Source of the DNA: Epithemia pelagica | Lineage: Eukaryota > Bacillariophyta > Bacillariophyceae > Surirellales > Surirellaceae | Reading direction: 5' to 3' | Assembly (NCBI GenBank): GCA_946965045.2 | Contig: OX337229.1 | Location: 372,001-436,000, forward strand | Length of the DNA stretch: 64,000 nucleotides | Part shown: positions 36,058 through 46,304 of the stretch, piece by piece | Layout: the number at the start of each line of letters is the position of its first letter | Numbering within the stretch: position 1 is the stretch's first letter | Notes under the pieces: model-generated | What the model was told of the DNA's origin: nothing | Databases searched by the model: none | What the model saw: only the letters and a program-made list of their open reading frames with translations | Translations under genes and position numbers: made by a program

Positions 36058-37173
36058 TCAAGCGTCAACCCAATATGGTGCGGTTTCGTCATAACGTTTG
36101 CACATTGCTTCTTCGCACACCGTGCAGTTTTCAGGTTTCTTGAACAATGTGCTATGATTGTTTCCTGCGCAATCTCCATCCAAACATTCTTCCGTCGGAC
36201 GTCCGTTTGTGAAATAGTAGAGCGCTATCGATCGCCGAAGCCTGTCTTTTGGAGACGTTTGGGGCTGCGGATGACCGTGATAAGAAAAATCCGTGGAGGA
36301 AAAGACCACGAAGCGACCCATGACGGGCAAAATTTTTTGATAGCAAGACTTCATGTCGCGACCCCAGAGCTCGAGATGCCCTCCGTAGCTATCGGGCCAA
36401 TCGTCGTTCATGTACACGAACGTGTTGACTCGACGATCTAACTGGTACGCGTTGTATCGATTAAAATCGGCGTGAATGTCCAGGTTGCCTCCCGATGCGG
36501 TGACGTGCAAGCCGGAACCTCGGTAGTGAGGATCCGGGATGATGTTAGGGATTCCGGATAGTTCTTCGAGAAATTTCACCCACGTGCTGGATTTTAGAAA
36601 CCCAAAGAAGACGCGCGTGTACAAACCCATATTGTTTTCGTCGTCAACGGCGGACTTCTTGTTTTGCTTGGGAGTCAAGAAACACTTTTTCGGGTTGTAG
36701 CATCCGTTCTGCTGGGCCTTCTCTTCCGGAATTTCGTTGGAAATAGCCTCCAGGATACGCCTCGGGAAGATCCCGTCAATCACAATGTGCGGGAACGGGT
36801 CCGCTTGCGCGTAAGCTTCTCTGTGATCCCGTGCAATCTTGCTCAGGCGTTCCGCGGTTACGACTTGATACAATTCTTCAATGACTCCAACATAGTTGTT
36901 GTCTTTTTTCTCTTCACCATCCTTGACGTAAGATGGTAACGGTGTTCCCAGTTCACTCCCTCGAATGTGTGCACCTTGTCCTGAAGCACCCCCGAACAAC
37001 GTGTAATAGCCAGCCAACAACAAACTGGCCAGGACAACAAACAGAATGCACATTCCCATGGAACATTTATAATTCCAAACTTCGTTGTTCGATTTCCGTT
37101 TCGTGATCTTTTTGGCTGGTGCAAGATTTCTTCCAGTAAAAGGACCTTCATTTCCGGATTTGTCGTTCCCCAT
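36058..37173 (-). CDS. 2-oxoglutarate/Fe(II) dioxygenase (prolyl 4-hydroxylase-like), type II membrane protein
   Basis: A single exon of 371 codons. Residues 40-60 (MCILFVVLASLLLAGYYTLF) form a signal anchor. The catalytic double-stranded beta-helix spans about 125-325: FPHIVIDGIFP opens the domain, NLDIHADFNRY gives the iron ligands H234 and D236, DSYGGHLELW follows, YHGHP provides the distal His (H299), and RRSIALYYFTNGRP supplies the 2-oxoglutarate-binding Arg314. The arrangement matches 2OG-Fe(II) oxygenases of the P4Hc/Tpa1-like group, which hydroxylate proline or related substrates in the ER or Golgi. The C-terminal Cys-rich tail (CLDGDC, CTVCEEAMC) might form disulfides in the lumen. 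The substrate is not predictable. Confidence 0.84.
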   Translation of the reverse strand: MGNDKSGNEGPFTGRNLAPAKKITKRKSNNEVWNYKCSMGMCILFVVLASLLLAGYYTLFGGASGQGAHIRGSELGTPLPSYVKDGEEKKDNNYVGVIEELYQVVTAERLSKIARDHREAYAQADPFPHIVIDGIFPRRILEAISNEIPEEKAQQNGCYNPKKCFLTPKQNKKSAVDDENNMGLYTRVFFGFLKSSTWVKFLEELSGIPNIIPDPHYRGSGLHVTASGGNLDIHADFNRYNAYQLDRRVNTFVYMNDDWPDSYGGHLELWGRDMKSCYQKILPVMGRFVVFSSTDFSYHGHPQPQTSPKDRLRRSIALYYFTNGRPTEECLDGDCAGNNHSTLFKKPENCTVCEEAMCKRYDETAPYWVDA

Positions 37174-37597
37174 GGCTGGTGGATTCTGGAAAGGTTATTT
37201 CTTCTTGTTGCCAATGGAACGATTACCGAATGATGATGGCATTTATCCCAATGATCCCATGGATGAAGTGGAAAGTAGAAACTGGAAACTTGAGAAAATG
37301 ATCGCGACGCCGATCGTGATCGTGCCCGGCGCGCGCATGGCGGCCTTATGCATTCGAATAGAATATCCCCAATTTTCAAGTCACCCCCAAAACGGACGCC
37401 CTCATCTGAACGAAATCTCCCCTTTTGACTCCCCTTTTGTCGTCTAAATCGGGGGGTGACCGCTCATGATTTTATCTTACTTTTGTGCATCGCTCCATGC
37501 TCCATGCTCCATCTATTAACCTTCGACAACAACGATTCCTTCTTCATTCATTGCTTCTCACCCTGCACCACAGGCGAGTGAAGCATCATATCAAACA
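37174..37597. other. Intergenic region
   Basis: Promoter side of the leftward dioxygenase gene. No gene recognised. Confidence 0.4.
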
Positions 37598-39807
37598 ATG
37601 AATACGGAAGAAGAGGAGCAATTGTCTGAAACGAAGGCTGAAGTGCTGGGGCCGGCAGGGACACCGGCGCCGAAACCAGTGAGTTTGAATTTGTGATTGT
37701 CTAGAGTATTTGTATTCGATTTTGAGATTCTACCTATTGTAGGTCTCTTTGCCTATTGCATCAATTATCTGGGCTACTGGCTGGTATTGAGCTACCAGAC
37801 TGCTGCAGGAACAGCCATCAATTGCGCATGACAGCATAAAGCAATGAGTGAACAAATTAAATCCCTCACAACATCTTTTTTAATGTACCACGCCGCTTGA
37901 CGGAAAACACTGATTCCACCGATCGAACATTGCAGCCTTCCAGAAAGAGACGGAAAGAGGATGACATGTCAGATATCGATGAAAAGCGGATGCGAAAAGC
38001 ATATGAAATACGTATGTTCAGAGGCCTTGCTTCCTTGATGGATGCACAACCAGGGGACTTTCGTTTGGTCTCGAAGAGTAATTTTAGCTACACCGCGGAC
38101 AGCAACGTCAAAATCAATTGACACATTCGACCTATCGATTCCTGATGTTCTGAAATTAGAGAAGGAAAATTTTGATGATTATTGGGAATTCTCGTCGGCT
38201 CTTATCAACCATTTCTGGGATTTCCGCAAAGGCTTTCCAATGAGAACGCGCATACCTTACCTAGGTGGCATCCGCAACATCACCTCGCTGGCTGTTGTTG
38301 ACGCCATTGAAATACTTGCAATGGAAAGGGTTTTCGAAAGAGAGGAGCTTGTAATAAATTTTGAACGGACCCTTTTTGGATGCCACCCTGACATCATGAT
38401 AGTCCGTGGTCGGGACAACGTCGGGTTGATTGCTATCGAGGTCAAACAACCGACAAAGAAAGAGTTGAGAAGTTATACGAGTGTCGTAGGGCATGCATTT
38501 GATCATGCTATGGCAATGAAAGCTTTTAACGTCGCAACCGATGGATGGTGTTGGTGACGTCCTTTGAGGAGTCTTTTCTCGGCTCTCTCAAGGCGGAAGA
38601 TTTGACTCGATCCGTCAAGAACGGCGACGCGGCAATGAAACTTGAGCATGGTTCAGGTTTTACCGAAAACGACGTAGGAAATGACAAAAAGATTTCATTT
38701 GGGGCGGAGACTGTGACTGTGACTTCAGCATCCACGCTGATGTCACAATCACAGTCTCCGCCCCAAACGAAATCTCCTTCGATTTCTTACACAGTCAAAA
38801 AAGATTCTGACTCTCCAACCTTGGTCGATGATTCAGGCTCTGATGGTCAGACTCTCTCACCTACCAAGCCAAAAGGCCAGGGGGGCGATCAATGGGGAAG
38901 TTTCACGAAGAACGCATCTGGGCGAGTACTCTACGTTTCCGAAAAGGATTACAAGGCTCACGAGCTGGTGAAGCTTGTCTACACTGCTCTAAAAATTTCA
39001 AAGGAAGCCTACAGAGCCTTCCAGAAGCAGACCTGTAATCTCCATGATGGTGTCAGTTACTTGTTTTCGAGAGCACTTCAAGTTTGTAACAACACGGATC
39101 GGTGGGAGTGGGGTAAACTGGAGGCGACAATCGGCAAGTCTATCGAAGAGCAAGGAAGAAAGTCGAATCCACGTTCTATTGCAGACGGGACCACCAGAAC
39201 ATCTCATAAAGGGACCTTTTATATAGTTGGAAACCTCGGTCAGGGTAACAGTTCCAATGTTTTCCAGGCACTTGATGACTCGGGAAATCTCGTTGCGATG
39301 AAAGTCTTTGTGAACGATGAATTGGAAAAGGAAGCAGAAAAGTCATGTACGCAAGAGAAGGACAATATGTTGAAGTGCTACGAATTTTTGAAAGGAAAAG
39401 TTGACGTCGTCAAGATGTGCAGTCTCTATGCAGTGGTCATGCCGATTTTCGTACCTATTCCGAAAAATGATCGTGAAAAGAGATTGAATGAAGTTGAAGC
39501 CGGTATTAAAAACATGAGGGAGAAAGCTGGCAAAAAATACCAGCAATGTGATGTTCGTTGGCGCCATGTGGGAACGTTCCAAGAACACGTAGTTTTGTTT
39601 GATCTCGCCGACTTGGTCGAGTACGATGATGTAACGTCAGACGATGAAACAAACGAAGTAGATAACAACGAAGAGAAGGAGGGGGATCCTGTTCTGAAAG
39701 CGTATATGGAAATTTTCAAGCAACGCTGTGGAAACGACGACAGCTGTCCCACACAAACCAACGCGGTATCATTTTTTGGCGACGTCGTTCAGAAGAATGC
39801 CGAGTAA
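37598..39807 (+). pseudogene. PD-(D/E)XK nuclease-like plus kinase-like protein, frameshifted
   Basis: A possible first exon starts at 37598 (MNTEEEEQLSETKAEVLGP) and ends at a GTGAGT donor near 37679. The main body begins at about 37897 with PSRKRRKED, an NLS-like stretch. A one-base shift in an A-run near 38110 is needed to reach SIDTFDLSIPDVLKLEKENF, and another near 38540 to reach LVTSFEESFLGSL. The first domain has FERTLFGCHPDIMIVRGRD then GLIAIEVKQP, the PD...ExK arrangement of restriction-endonuclease-fold nucleases. The second has a kinase-like glycine loop (VGNLGQGNSSNVFQA), the VAMK lysine, a DVRWRHVG catalytic-loop-like segment and LFDLADL. Nuclease-kinase pairing is seen in transposon-linked Crinkler/CR-type effectors. 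A 40-base inverted repeat sits between the domains. Confidence 0.6.
38690..38775. repeat. 40-base inverted repeat (hairpin) inside the nuclease-kinase gene
   Basis: The arm at 38690-38729 pairs with 38736-38775 with three mismatches around a 6-base loop (ATCCAC). The core GGGGCGGAGACTGTGACTGT has its reverse complement, apart from one base, in the second arm. It is in frame and unrelated to any codon repeat. Confidence 0.9.
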
Positions 39808-40762
39808 AACTTCATGCACCCGATACTCTTTACTCAATACACTCATTGCATACAATGCCGTTTCTTGTCGTTGTTGGGGGTGTGGGCGGTGGTGGTCATC
39901 ATTGCCAACGACATACATGAGCAAGGTGGGGCTTTTTTTAACTTGGAACTCGACGAAAAAAGAACAAAAGAGAAGATATGTCCCAAAATTCAAGGACGTA
40001 TGATTCGTTTGTGGTTTGTGGATCTACACTGTTGCCATTTCTTGTCCATTTTATGATGATTAAGAAAATTGACATGTATAAAGGTAGCTATTGGCTTGCG
40101 TCGGCAGCACTACACCATAGAAAAATAAGAAGGTTGGACGGACGTCTTAAAAGGTTTGCTCCTTCACCAAAGCTTGAATCGCTTAGACCCTGGACTTTCC
40201 ACAACGGTATGAACGCATCGTTCTGTTTTAGTCAATTCAACTTGCGTAGGCGGCTGTCTTCTGTAACCCGTCCTCCTGATCCTAAACCTGATATCTACGT
40301 AAAAGTCCATGGTCTCTAACGGTAAAGTGCTCTGTCGGTAATCAAATGAGTTAAATCAGCAACGGTTTTGACTACCCTTCTTTCAACCTCATCCAAATCG
40401 AAAGTCCTTTGAGAAGCCAATTGGAATTTGGAGGCCTATGATCAGCTACCAACACTAGCCGTACGCCGCAGCCATCGTCTGTCCGTCGTGCTAGCCTCTC
40501 AAAGCTCAAAGAATTTCCAATTCCCATCTTCGGATATCCTTCGTCCTTCGTGATTCCTGAAAACTGACGTCAGTCACGAGCTCTCCGCGTCTCCGGATGG
40601 AATTTCACCAACGCGGACAAACCAAAGAGACTGTGAAGACGGGAGACCGGTGGTGGCGTGTGTCAGACTCCTGCCATAACCTGATAGTGCCACAAGCCGC
40701 CATCAAATCACCAACCGACACACACCGTTCCTTCCCGAAAAGCTATCTACCTACATCGTATT
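39808..40762. other. Intergenic region
   Basis: A frame of 113 codons at 39978-40319 has no motif and is not called. The last 200 bases are the leader of the CDGSH gene. Confidence 0.4.
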
Positions 40763-41510
40763 ATGAAATTCATTGCCGTTCTCGCCACATTCCTTGCCGT
40801 AGCACACGCCTTTACCGTGACGACGCCCAGCAACAAGTTCTCGGCGTTGAAGGCGGCCGAATACGAACTCAAGGATGGAGAAGGAAAAATCAACGTCATG
40901 GTACGTACGACGCATTCTTCCCACCAAAGTTCCACGAGAAGCGCATTGGTCCATGGGCAAGAAGAGATTCATTTTCAGATCTTTGTGAGAAACTCGGGGT
41001 AAAGGCCACGCCCGTATTATGGAGCTTAATACTTGTGTATTGATACTATAAATGAGGTGTCTAACACAATATGTCTTGTGTTCTTTCGGTATGGATTCCT
41101 TGTTCGGTCTTGATTCTTCCATGACCAATCTCCGATCCATCTTTTGTGTTGTGCTTTATGGACGCTGCTGTTCTATCTCTATTAGATTGACTTGGAATCG
41201 GAAAAGGTTGCCACCATGGATGAAATTGCCAAGGGAAAGAAGGTCTATTGCCGATGCTGGTTGAGTGGAACATTTCCCATGTGTGATGGTACTCATGCGG
41301 TACGACAACTTATTTTAGACTAGCATGTACGTTGTGACGAAACTTCCGTGATGGATGGATTCACTAACTCACTCTGTTCCATTCTTGCGTTTCTTGATAT
41401 TCTCTTGTTGCATTGTCGTGTTGAATATTGTTCTGGGGACATAGAAACACAATGCCGCCACGGGAGACAATGTTGGTCCCTTGATTGTGAGTGTTGCCAA
41501 GGAAGAGTAA
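40763..41510 (+). CDS. CDGSH iron-sulfur protein with plastid-type presequence, two introns
   Basis: Exons are 40763-40900, 41186-41299 and 41445-41510, joined across GTACGT...TAG (285 bases) and GTACGA...TAG (145 bases); the product is 105 residues. Residues 1-16 ([16 protein letters not shown]) are a signal peptide and AHAF-TV matches the diatom plastid cleavage motif with Phe at +1. The mature protein carries one CDGSH cluster: [21 protein letters not shown], i.e. C-x-C-x2-S-x3-P-x-C-D-G-x-H, which binds a [2Fe-2S] cluster through three Cys and one His. Family members (NEET proteins) handle Fe-S or redox signalling, and one NEET protein resides in plant chloroplasts. Plastid import is inferred from the presequence. 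Confidence 0.88.
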
Positions 41511-42110
41511 ACTGTCGAACCAAACGTGGCACTTTTATCATTCGTACATACACAACCATCTATATATGGAATGGACAAGACTCGGGTCCGAACGAGGGAA
41601 CTGGATTTGGAGCGGCTGTAGGGTAGAACTGGATACGCCACTGTCGCCATATCGCATGACTAACTTGCAGTTACACGAACCACCATCTGTGATATCCAAC
41701 CAATCGTTATATTTACCCTTGACAAGCTTTGCGAGCTGGTGAGTGTTCTTTATATTGTGTAATGCCTATACGTCGAGAGAGCGACAAGGTCGTACTACAG
41801 GGAACCGCCTTTTACGGGAGGGCATGCACGAGATTGCGAGCTCCTGCTGAGGTTAGTTTGGTAGTTAGAGCATGGCGTATTGCTTGGGTCCTTACAAACT
41901 CATGAATCGGTGGAATTGGAAATGAATCTCTAGACAGGCAAAACAAAAAATGGGATCTACGCTTTGGCTACCTGTCCGATCTCTAAATGCGTTCATAAAG
42001 CGACTACACATTGATCGGTCGCATTTGACTGAAAACCCGGATTCGGAGCAACCAAATCGTGCGCTTTTTTCTGTGCTGTTTCTGTTCCAAGTTCCAAACA
42101 TCAAACCACC
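41511..42110. other. Intergenic region
   Basis: 600 bases with no supported gene. The end is the leader of the next gene. Confidence 0.4.
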
Positions 42111-42872
42111 ATGAACTTGGCCGCTCCCGCACCGCAAGTCGAAAAGGCTGAAGCAGAACCTGCTCCTCGCGAGAGTACAACGTTGGGGACAATTGCAAGT
42201 GCTGGGGCTGTCGAACCGGCTGTGGCAGCGGCAGCACCGAGAGTCGATGCTGCCAAACCGATTCAAGATCCTCGACAGCATGCCCCTCCCAGTGTCCTTC
42301 ATGCCACCACCTTGTCCATGCAACAAGCACAGCAAGCCTTGACGGTGGAGGCCCTTCGAGCCAATCATACCAATGGAAGATTGGATTTTGAAGGCTTTGC
42401 CGCCGTGATTCAAGGACCTCCCCTCAAGAATATTGCACGACGGTGTTTGCCGTGTATCTTTGACGAACGCGATTTTGTAGCCTACGGAGAAGTCAAGTAC
42501 TTTGTCGCCGTCTCGGGACAATCGTGCTTTGTATATGGTGAAGAAACCAGTCCCAAACCCTACTTTGCCATTGACTTGACGCGTTATATGGCCATTCAAG
42601 AGGATCGAAACCATCCAGATCCAGAGTCCTTTACGATTTCGCCAGAGCCAGATACGAATAAACCACGGCCAGCCATGATTACAATTCTCTTAAAGTCGAA
42701 ATTGGACCGCTCTCAAGCCTATCAATTCACCTTTGATACCGAACATGACCGATCACTGGCAAAACGCTTTCTCGATGCAGTTCAACAGGCGGAAAGCAAA
42801 GAGGCGATTGTTGCTGTAGAGGGTGTGATTGTAGAAGAAGAACCATACCGAAAAAGACATGGAAAAGCTTGA
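42111..42872 (+). CDS. Unknown protein with a PH-like C-terminal domain
   Basis: An intron-free frame of 253 codons with the ATG in ACCATGAAC context. The first 60 residues are Ala/Pro-rich and probably disordered. Residues about 105-235 alternate short strands in the order of a pleckstrin-homology-like barrel: KYFVAVSGQSCFVYGEE, PYFAIDLTRYMAIQED, SFTISPEP, MITILLKSKLD, AYQFTFDTE, closing with an amphipathic helix, HDRSLAKRFLDAVQQA. The strand-strand-helix pattern is the only support for PH-like; no lipid-binding signature is visible. The role and partner are unknown. It could be an adaptor at membranes. Confidence 0.55.
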   Translation: MNLAAPAPQVEKAEAEPAPRESTTLGTIASAGAVEPAVAAAAPRVDAAKPIQDPRQHAPPSVLHATTLSMQQAQQALTVEALRANHTNGRLDFEGFAAVIQGPPLKNIARRCLPCIFDERDFVAYGEVKYFVAVSGQSCFVYGEETSPKPYFAIDLTRYMAIQEDRNHPDPESFTISPEPDTNKPRPAMITILLKSKLDRSQAYQFTFDTEHDRSLAKRFLDAVQQAESKEAIVAVEGVIVEEEPYRKRHGKA

Positions 42873-43227
42873 ATTTGGTAGTATGTTTCTCTTCTCTTAA
42901 TCCTCTTTGTACTTGATGCCACTCACTTCCTGACACGAAATAGCTGTAAACAAGCATGTCAACAGTTTTGGACAAGCAATTGAAACGCATGATACACTTG
43001 AATGTAGTGATAGCTTTTCTCTTCAACATGTATATATACATCCATTACTACAAGAATTACATAAACAATCTTCTGTTCTTATAGCACGTTGATGAAACAA
43101 CGGAAACTTCTTCATGACATGTTTCAGCTAATCCACCGAATGGGCAACGAGAGAAAAACACTCAAGACAAGACAAGCAATGCTGCCCTCTCAAGAGTTCC
43201 CACCTTTGGTTATGATCTAACAGCTGC
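42873..43227. other. Convergent intergenic region
   Basis: 3' side of the PH-like gene and of the leftward membrane-protein gene. No gene recognised. Confidence 0.4.
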
Positions 43228-44764
43228 CTACTTGGCCGCTTGTCGAATATATTGTACATTGGCATCCAATCCCCAAAGCATGGTAATCATGCAATAATGA
43301 AAGATGCGTTGCATGAGACTCGGATCATAGTCGCGACCAGTAATCACGTACACGAGGGCAAAAAAGTATACGGCAAACCATCCCAGTAAATTGGCAATGA
43401 CGGCCGCAAGGACAGATCGACCAGAAAGTAAATGGATGCCACCACTTCCATAGGGCCTGTGTCCAGGGAATGTGTTTTTGAGTTCTGAAATCGAGTTTCG
43501 AGTTTCGAGGTTGAGCCAATAGGTTATGGTCCCCTTGAAAACTCGAAAACACAACCTCGAATCCCCCAAATCTTGGCAATCCCCCAACGACCTTGCCAAG
43601 ATTCTGTTTCGAGTTTCGAGCTTTGCAAAGAGCCCCACGCGCTCCTACAAAACCCACCTTTCAGCCGCCGGGCTCTCTGTCTCTCATTTCGATCTCTCCG
43701 ACAACAACAACGAGGCAATCTCTCTTGTCCGTTATAGACAATAGTAGCACAATGATTGATGTGATATAAGTAGGAGCTTCTCTAGAAAATAAGCAAGTAT
43801 TATTAACCTGTCGCTGCCATGGAAGTAATGGTCACAACCACTGTCAATGGTCAAAAGCTAATAGTTCTCATCTCTCCATAGATGACATGGTTACGGAACA
43901 AAGCCCGCATCCTGCTCCATGGACGGGCTCTACAAATATTCTACCTTCTCCCGTTATGCAATGTGATATTAGGAATTAGGAGTACTCAAGCGACATTTGT
44001 TTGTCGTCATTGTCAATTGCCGTTGTGCTCGTTCATGCGCCGGTAGGGGGGAAGCATGGGAGTGCACGAGTATTGAAAAATAAAACTCGAACTCGAAACT
44101 CGAAAATACAGTTTTTACCTGGACACGTACATCCAGATCGTTGTTTCAAGGTAGGGACAGAGCCCCACCTCAAAACTCGAAACTCGATTTCAGACCTCGA
44201 AAACACATTCCCTGGATACAGACGGCTTCTCCCAAACCAAAAGTTCGATCCGCCCAAAAGATTTGATTGCCTTGAGGATCATTGCCAATCATGAGTGTTG
44301 TGGGGGTCATGGTGCACATGACCAGACATCCTGATATCAACAAGTAGGCAATATTACCCAAGGCGATATATTCAAAGACTTCTCCCAAATCCCAACCATA
44401 CCCATATCGAAGGCAATTGCCACTGTAACCAATCATCATGGTCACGTAGAATCCATAATTTCCCACTACCTCCAAGGCGCGATTGGGGAACCAACGATGC
44501 GCCATGCCTCCAAACAAGTGGGCAATAAAGGTGCCTCCATAAACACTTTTGACTCTCCCCTCCATGGTCGTCCGTGTCGTAAAAGTACAGGCCCGAAATG
44601 AAAAACAAGGCACCGGCAAGACTTGCGGCAAAATCCGTCGCCCAGCCACCTTCCGAAAAATCTACACCTTCGGGTAATTGATCGTCAATCGCGGTGTCTT
44701 CGAGATCGCGGGGACACGGACTCTTGGAGCCAAACATGGTTTGTAGAAAGTATCGATCCGCCAT
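43228..44764 (-). CDS. Multi-pass membrane protein, unknown, with transposon-derived intron and one frameshift
   Basis: The start at 44764 gives MADRYFLQTMFGSKSPCPRD. Exon 1 (44764-44196) contains spans such as FAASLAGALFFISGLYF, GNYGFYVTMMIGYSGNC and ALGNIAYLLISGCLVM. Exon 2 (43484-43228) contains LAAVIANLLGWFAVYFFALV and ends DANVQYIRQAAK. Joining them across a 711-base GT-AG intron reads RELKNTFPGHRPYGSGG in frame. One base must be dropped near 44555 to pass from YDTDDHGGES to KSVYGGTFIAHLFGG; the corrected length is a whole 275 codons. About six membrane segments are predicted. I do not recognise the family. The intron is almost exactly the inverted-repeat element at 43463-44215. Confidence 0.65.
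43463..44215. mobile_element. 753-base inverted-repeat element forming an intron (introner-like)
   Basis: The ends are 48-base inverted arms starting CCAGGGAATGTGTTTT with about three mismatches (43463-43510 and 44168-44215). Inside are further copies of CGAGTTTCGAG near 43603-43622 and 44086-44105. The right arm (read on the minus strand) supplies a donor G/GTCTGA at 44195 and the left arm supplies an acceptor TTTCAG at 43485. There is no coding capacity. Target duplication is unclear: TGT and ATA flank the ends. Confidence 0.75.
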
Positions 44765-45464
44765 GATAGGATAGGTGCTGGTTGCTGCTGCTGGGTACGA
44801 ACGATACGAAACCTGTGGATACCTCTTGTGTGTGTTTGTCCAATGACCACAACAAATGAATTTTGAAAAGAAGTGGAGCAATCCGGCCACTTGGCGACCG
44901 ACTTCAACGCGAGGGGAGTGAAATGACAGACTTTCATGACAGACTTTCATGACAGACTTTCGGATAAACTTTCAACTTTAGAGGGAAGTAAAAAACTAAG
45001 ATGAATTGCCCCTCATCCCTCACATGTACCGACCGATCAATGAGATGCTCAATCTCAAGATATGCAAACTATCCTCACACACACCATGGCGAGGAGGCTC
45101 TAACACAACAGCAATCAACCCGCCTCCTCTACTTGTATGAACATGACTAATTGAGTGAGAGCATGTACTAGTTAGCTTTGTACATACTTGTATGTGTCAT
45201 ACTCGTAGGCAATCGTTTCGTCCATCCATCCTCGTTCACCATCCTGTCTTTTGCCTGCATCGATCCATTTGTCTTTGTCTTTGTTTATTGTTGTTTCACC
45301 ATCCAGTAAGAGTGTCAAGATTCGATAAGGTGCTCTCGTTTACGGCGTCCACTCCTTCTTCCACTCGAACTGTGTTATCGGAAGCAGCCGAATGGTGCTG
45401 TTGCCGTGCCGTCGTCGCCGATTGTTTTGCCGTTCGGCAGAAACGAGGAGTTGATTGTTGAGTA

Positions 45465-45550
45465 TGTCGCTGTCGTTGTTGTAGCCGCATGTTGTTGTTG
45501 TCGCTGTCGTTGTTGTAGCCGCATGTTGTTGTTGTCGCTGTCATTGTCGA
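45465..45550. repeat. 34-base tandem repeat, about 2.5 copies
   Basis: Units begin TGTCGCTGTCGTTGTTGTAG at 45465, 45499 and 45533, exactly 34 bases apart. Confidence 0.85.
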
Positions 45551-45926
45551 CGCTTGTTGTCTTGTCGCATGTCGTTGCTGCAGTCGCCGCATGTCGTTGT
45601 TGCTTCTTGTTGTCATTGAAGGGCACAGTCTCGTGCACTGGGTTCGGTGACAGCGAGTAGTTGATTGTTGCGTGCGGGTTGTTTTTGTTGTTGTTGCCGA
45701 ATGTTGTCATTGTTCGTTGTTCGTTGGCAGCGAGTAGTTGGTAGGTGATTGTTTTCTGCTTCCTTGGCGTGGTTGGTTCCATCATTGTTGGGTCCAAACG
45801 AGCAGTCTGATTACGGGAACTCAAGACACTAAAAGGCAATATTCTCTCTATCATGTGTAGATATGATGTTGGTTGGGAACATTTTTTTATTGTAAATAGA
45901 AGATACTACAAAAATAAAAAGTTTTC

Positions 45927-46008
45927 CCGAATGTCTGTCAAAAAGCTACCTGAAACTCCGAATGTCTGTCAAAAAGCTACCTGAAACTCCGAATGTCTGT
46001 CAAACAAC
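45927..46008. repeat. 31-base tandem repeat, about 2.7 copies
   Basis: Units begin CCGAATGTCTGTCAAA at 45927, 45958 and 45989. The core TGTCTGTCA is the inverse of the element's terminal ATGACAGAC motif. Confidence 0.85.
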
Positions 46009-46009
46009 T

Positions 46010-46076
46010 ACAATACCCCGAAAGTCTGTCATTTCACTTTTTCAGGCCTGAATAGCGAAATGACAGACATTCGGGT
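46010..46076. repeat. Hairpin inside the 44919-46304 element
   Basis: CCGAAAGTCTGTCATTTC at about 46017-46034 pairs with GAAATGACAGACATTCGG about 20 bases downstream, one mismatch. Confidence 0.75.
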
Positions 46077-46304
46077 AAACATTCGTTTTTAGAGTTAGGG
46101 TTAAACGGGGTATCCTCGTCATGAATTTTAAGTGGCACTGACGAGACAAGAAGGGCTATAGTAAAATGCCATTTTATTTATATGAAGAGTGCATGTGGAA
46201 GAGCAACAGTGACATGGAGTGCAGCCGGATAGTCTGTCCGTATAACAGTCAACATTTTGAAAGTTTATCCGAAAGTCTGTCATGAAAGTCTGTCATTTCG
46301 CTAT

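Larger units (their letters stand above)
44919..46304. mobile_element. Inverted-repeat element with ATGACAGACTTTC subterminal repeats
   Basis: The left end holds ATGACAGACTTTC three times followed by GGATAAACTTTCAA (44922-44974). The right end is its inverted counterpart with two copies (46257-46300). Inside are related inverted motifs (TGTCTGTCA-type, 45927-46075). No transposase is encoded; a low-complexity frame at 45375-45854 (minus) is not called. Exact ends and target duplication could not be fixed. Confidence 0.55.

Noticed and set aside
46096-46108. Telomere-like TTAGGGTTA
   Set aside because: Only about one and a half units, in the middle of an inverted-repeat element; expected by chance.
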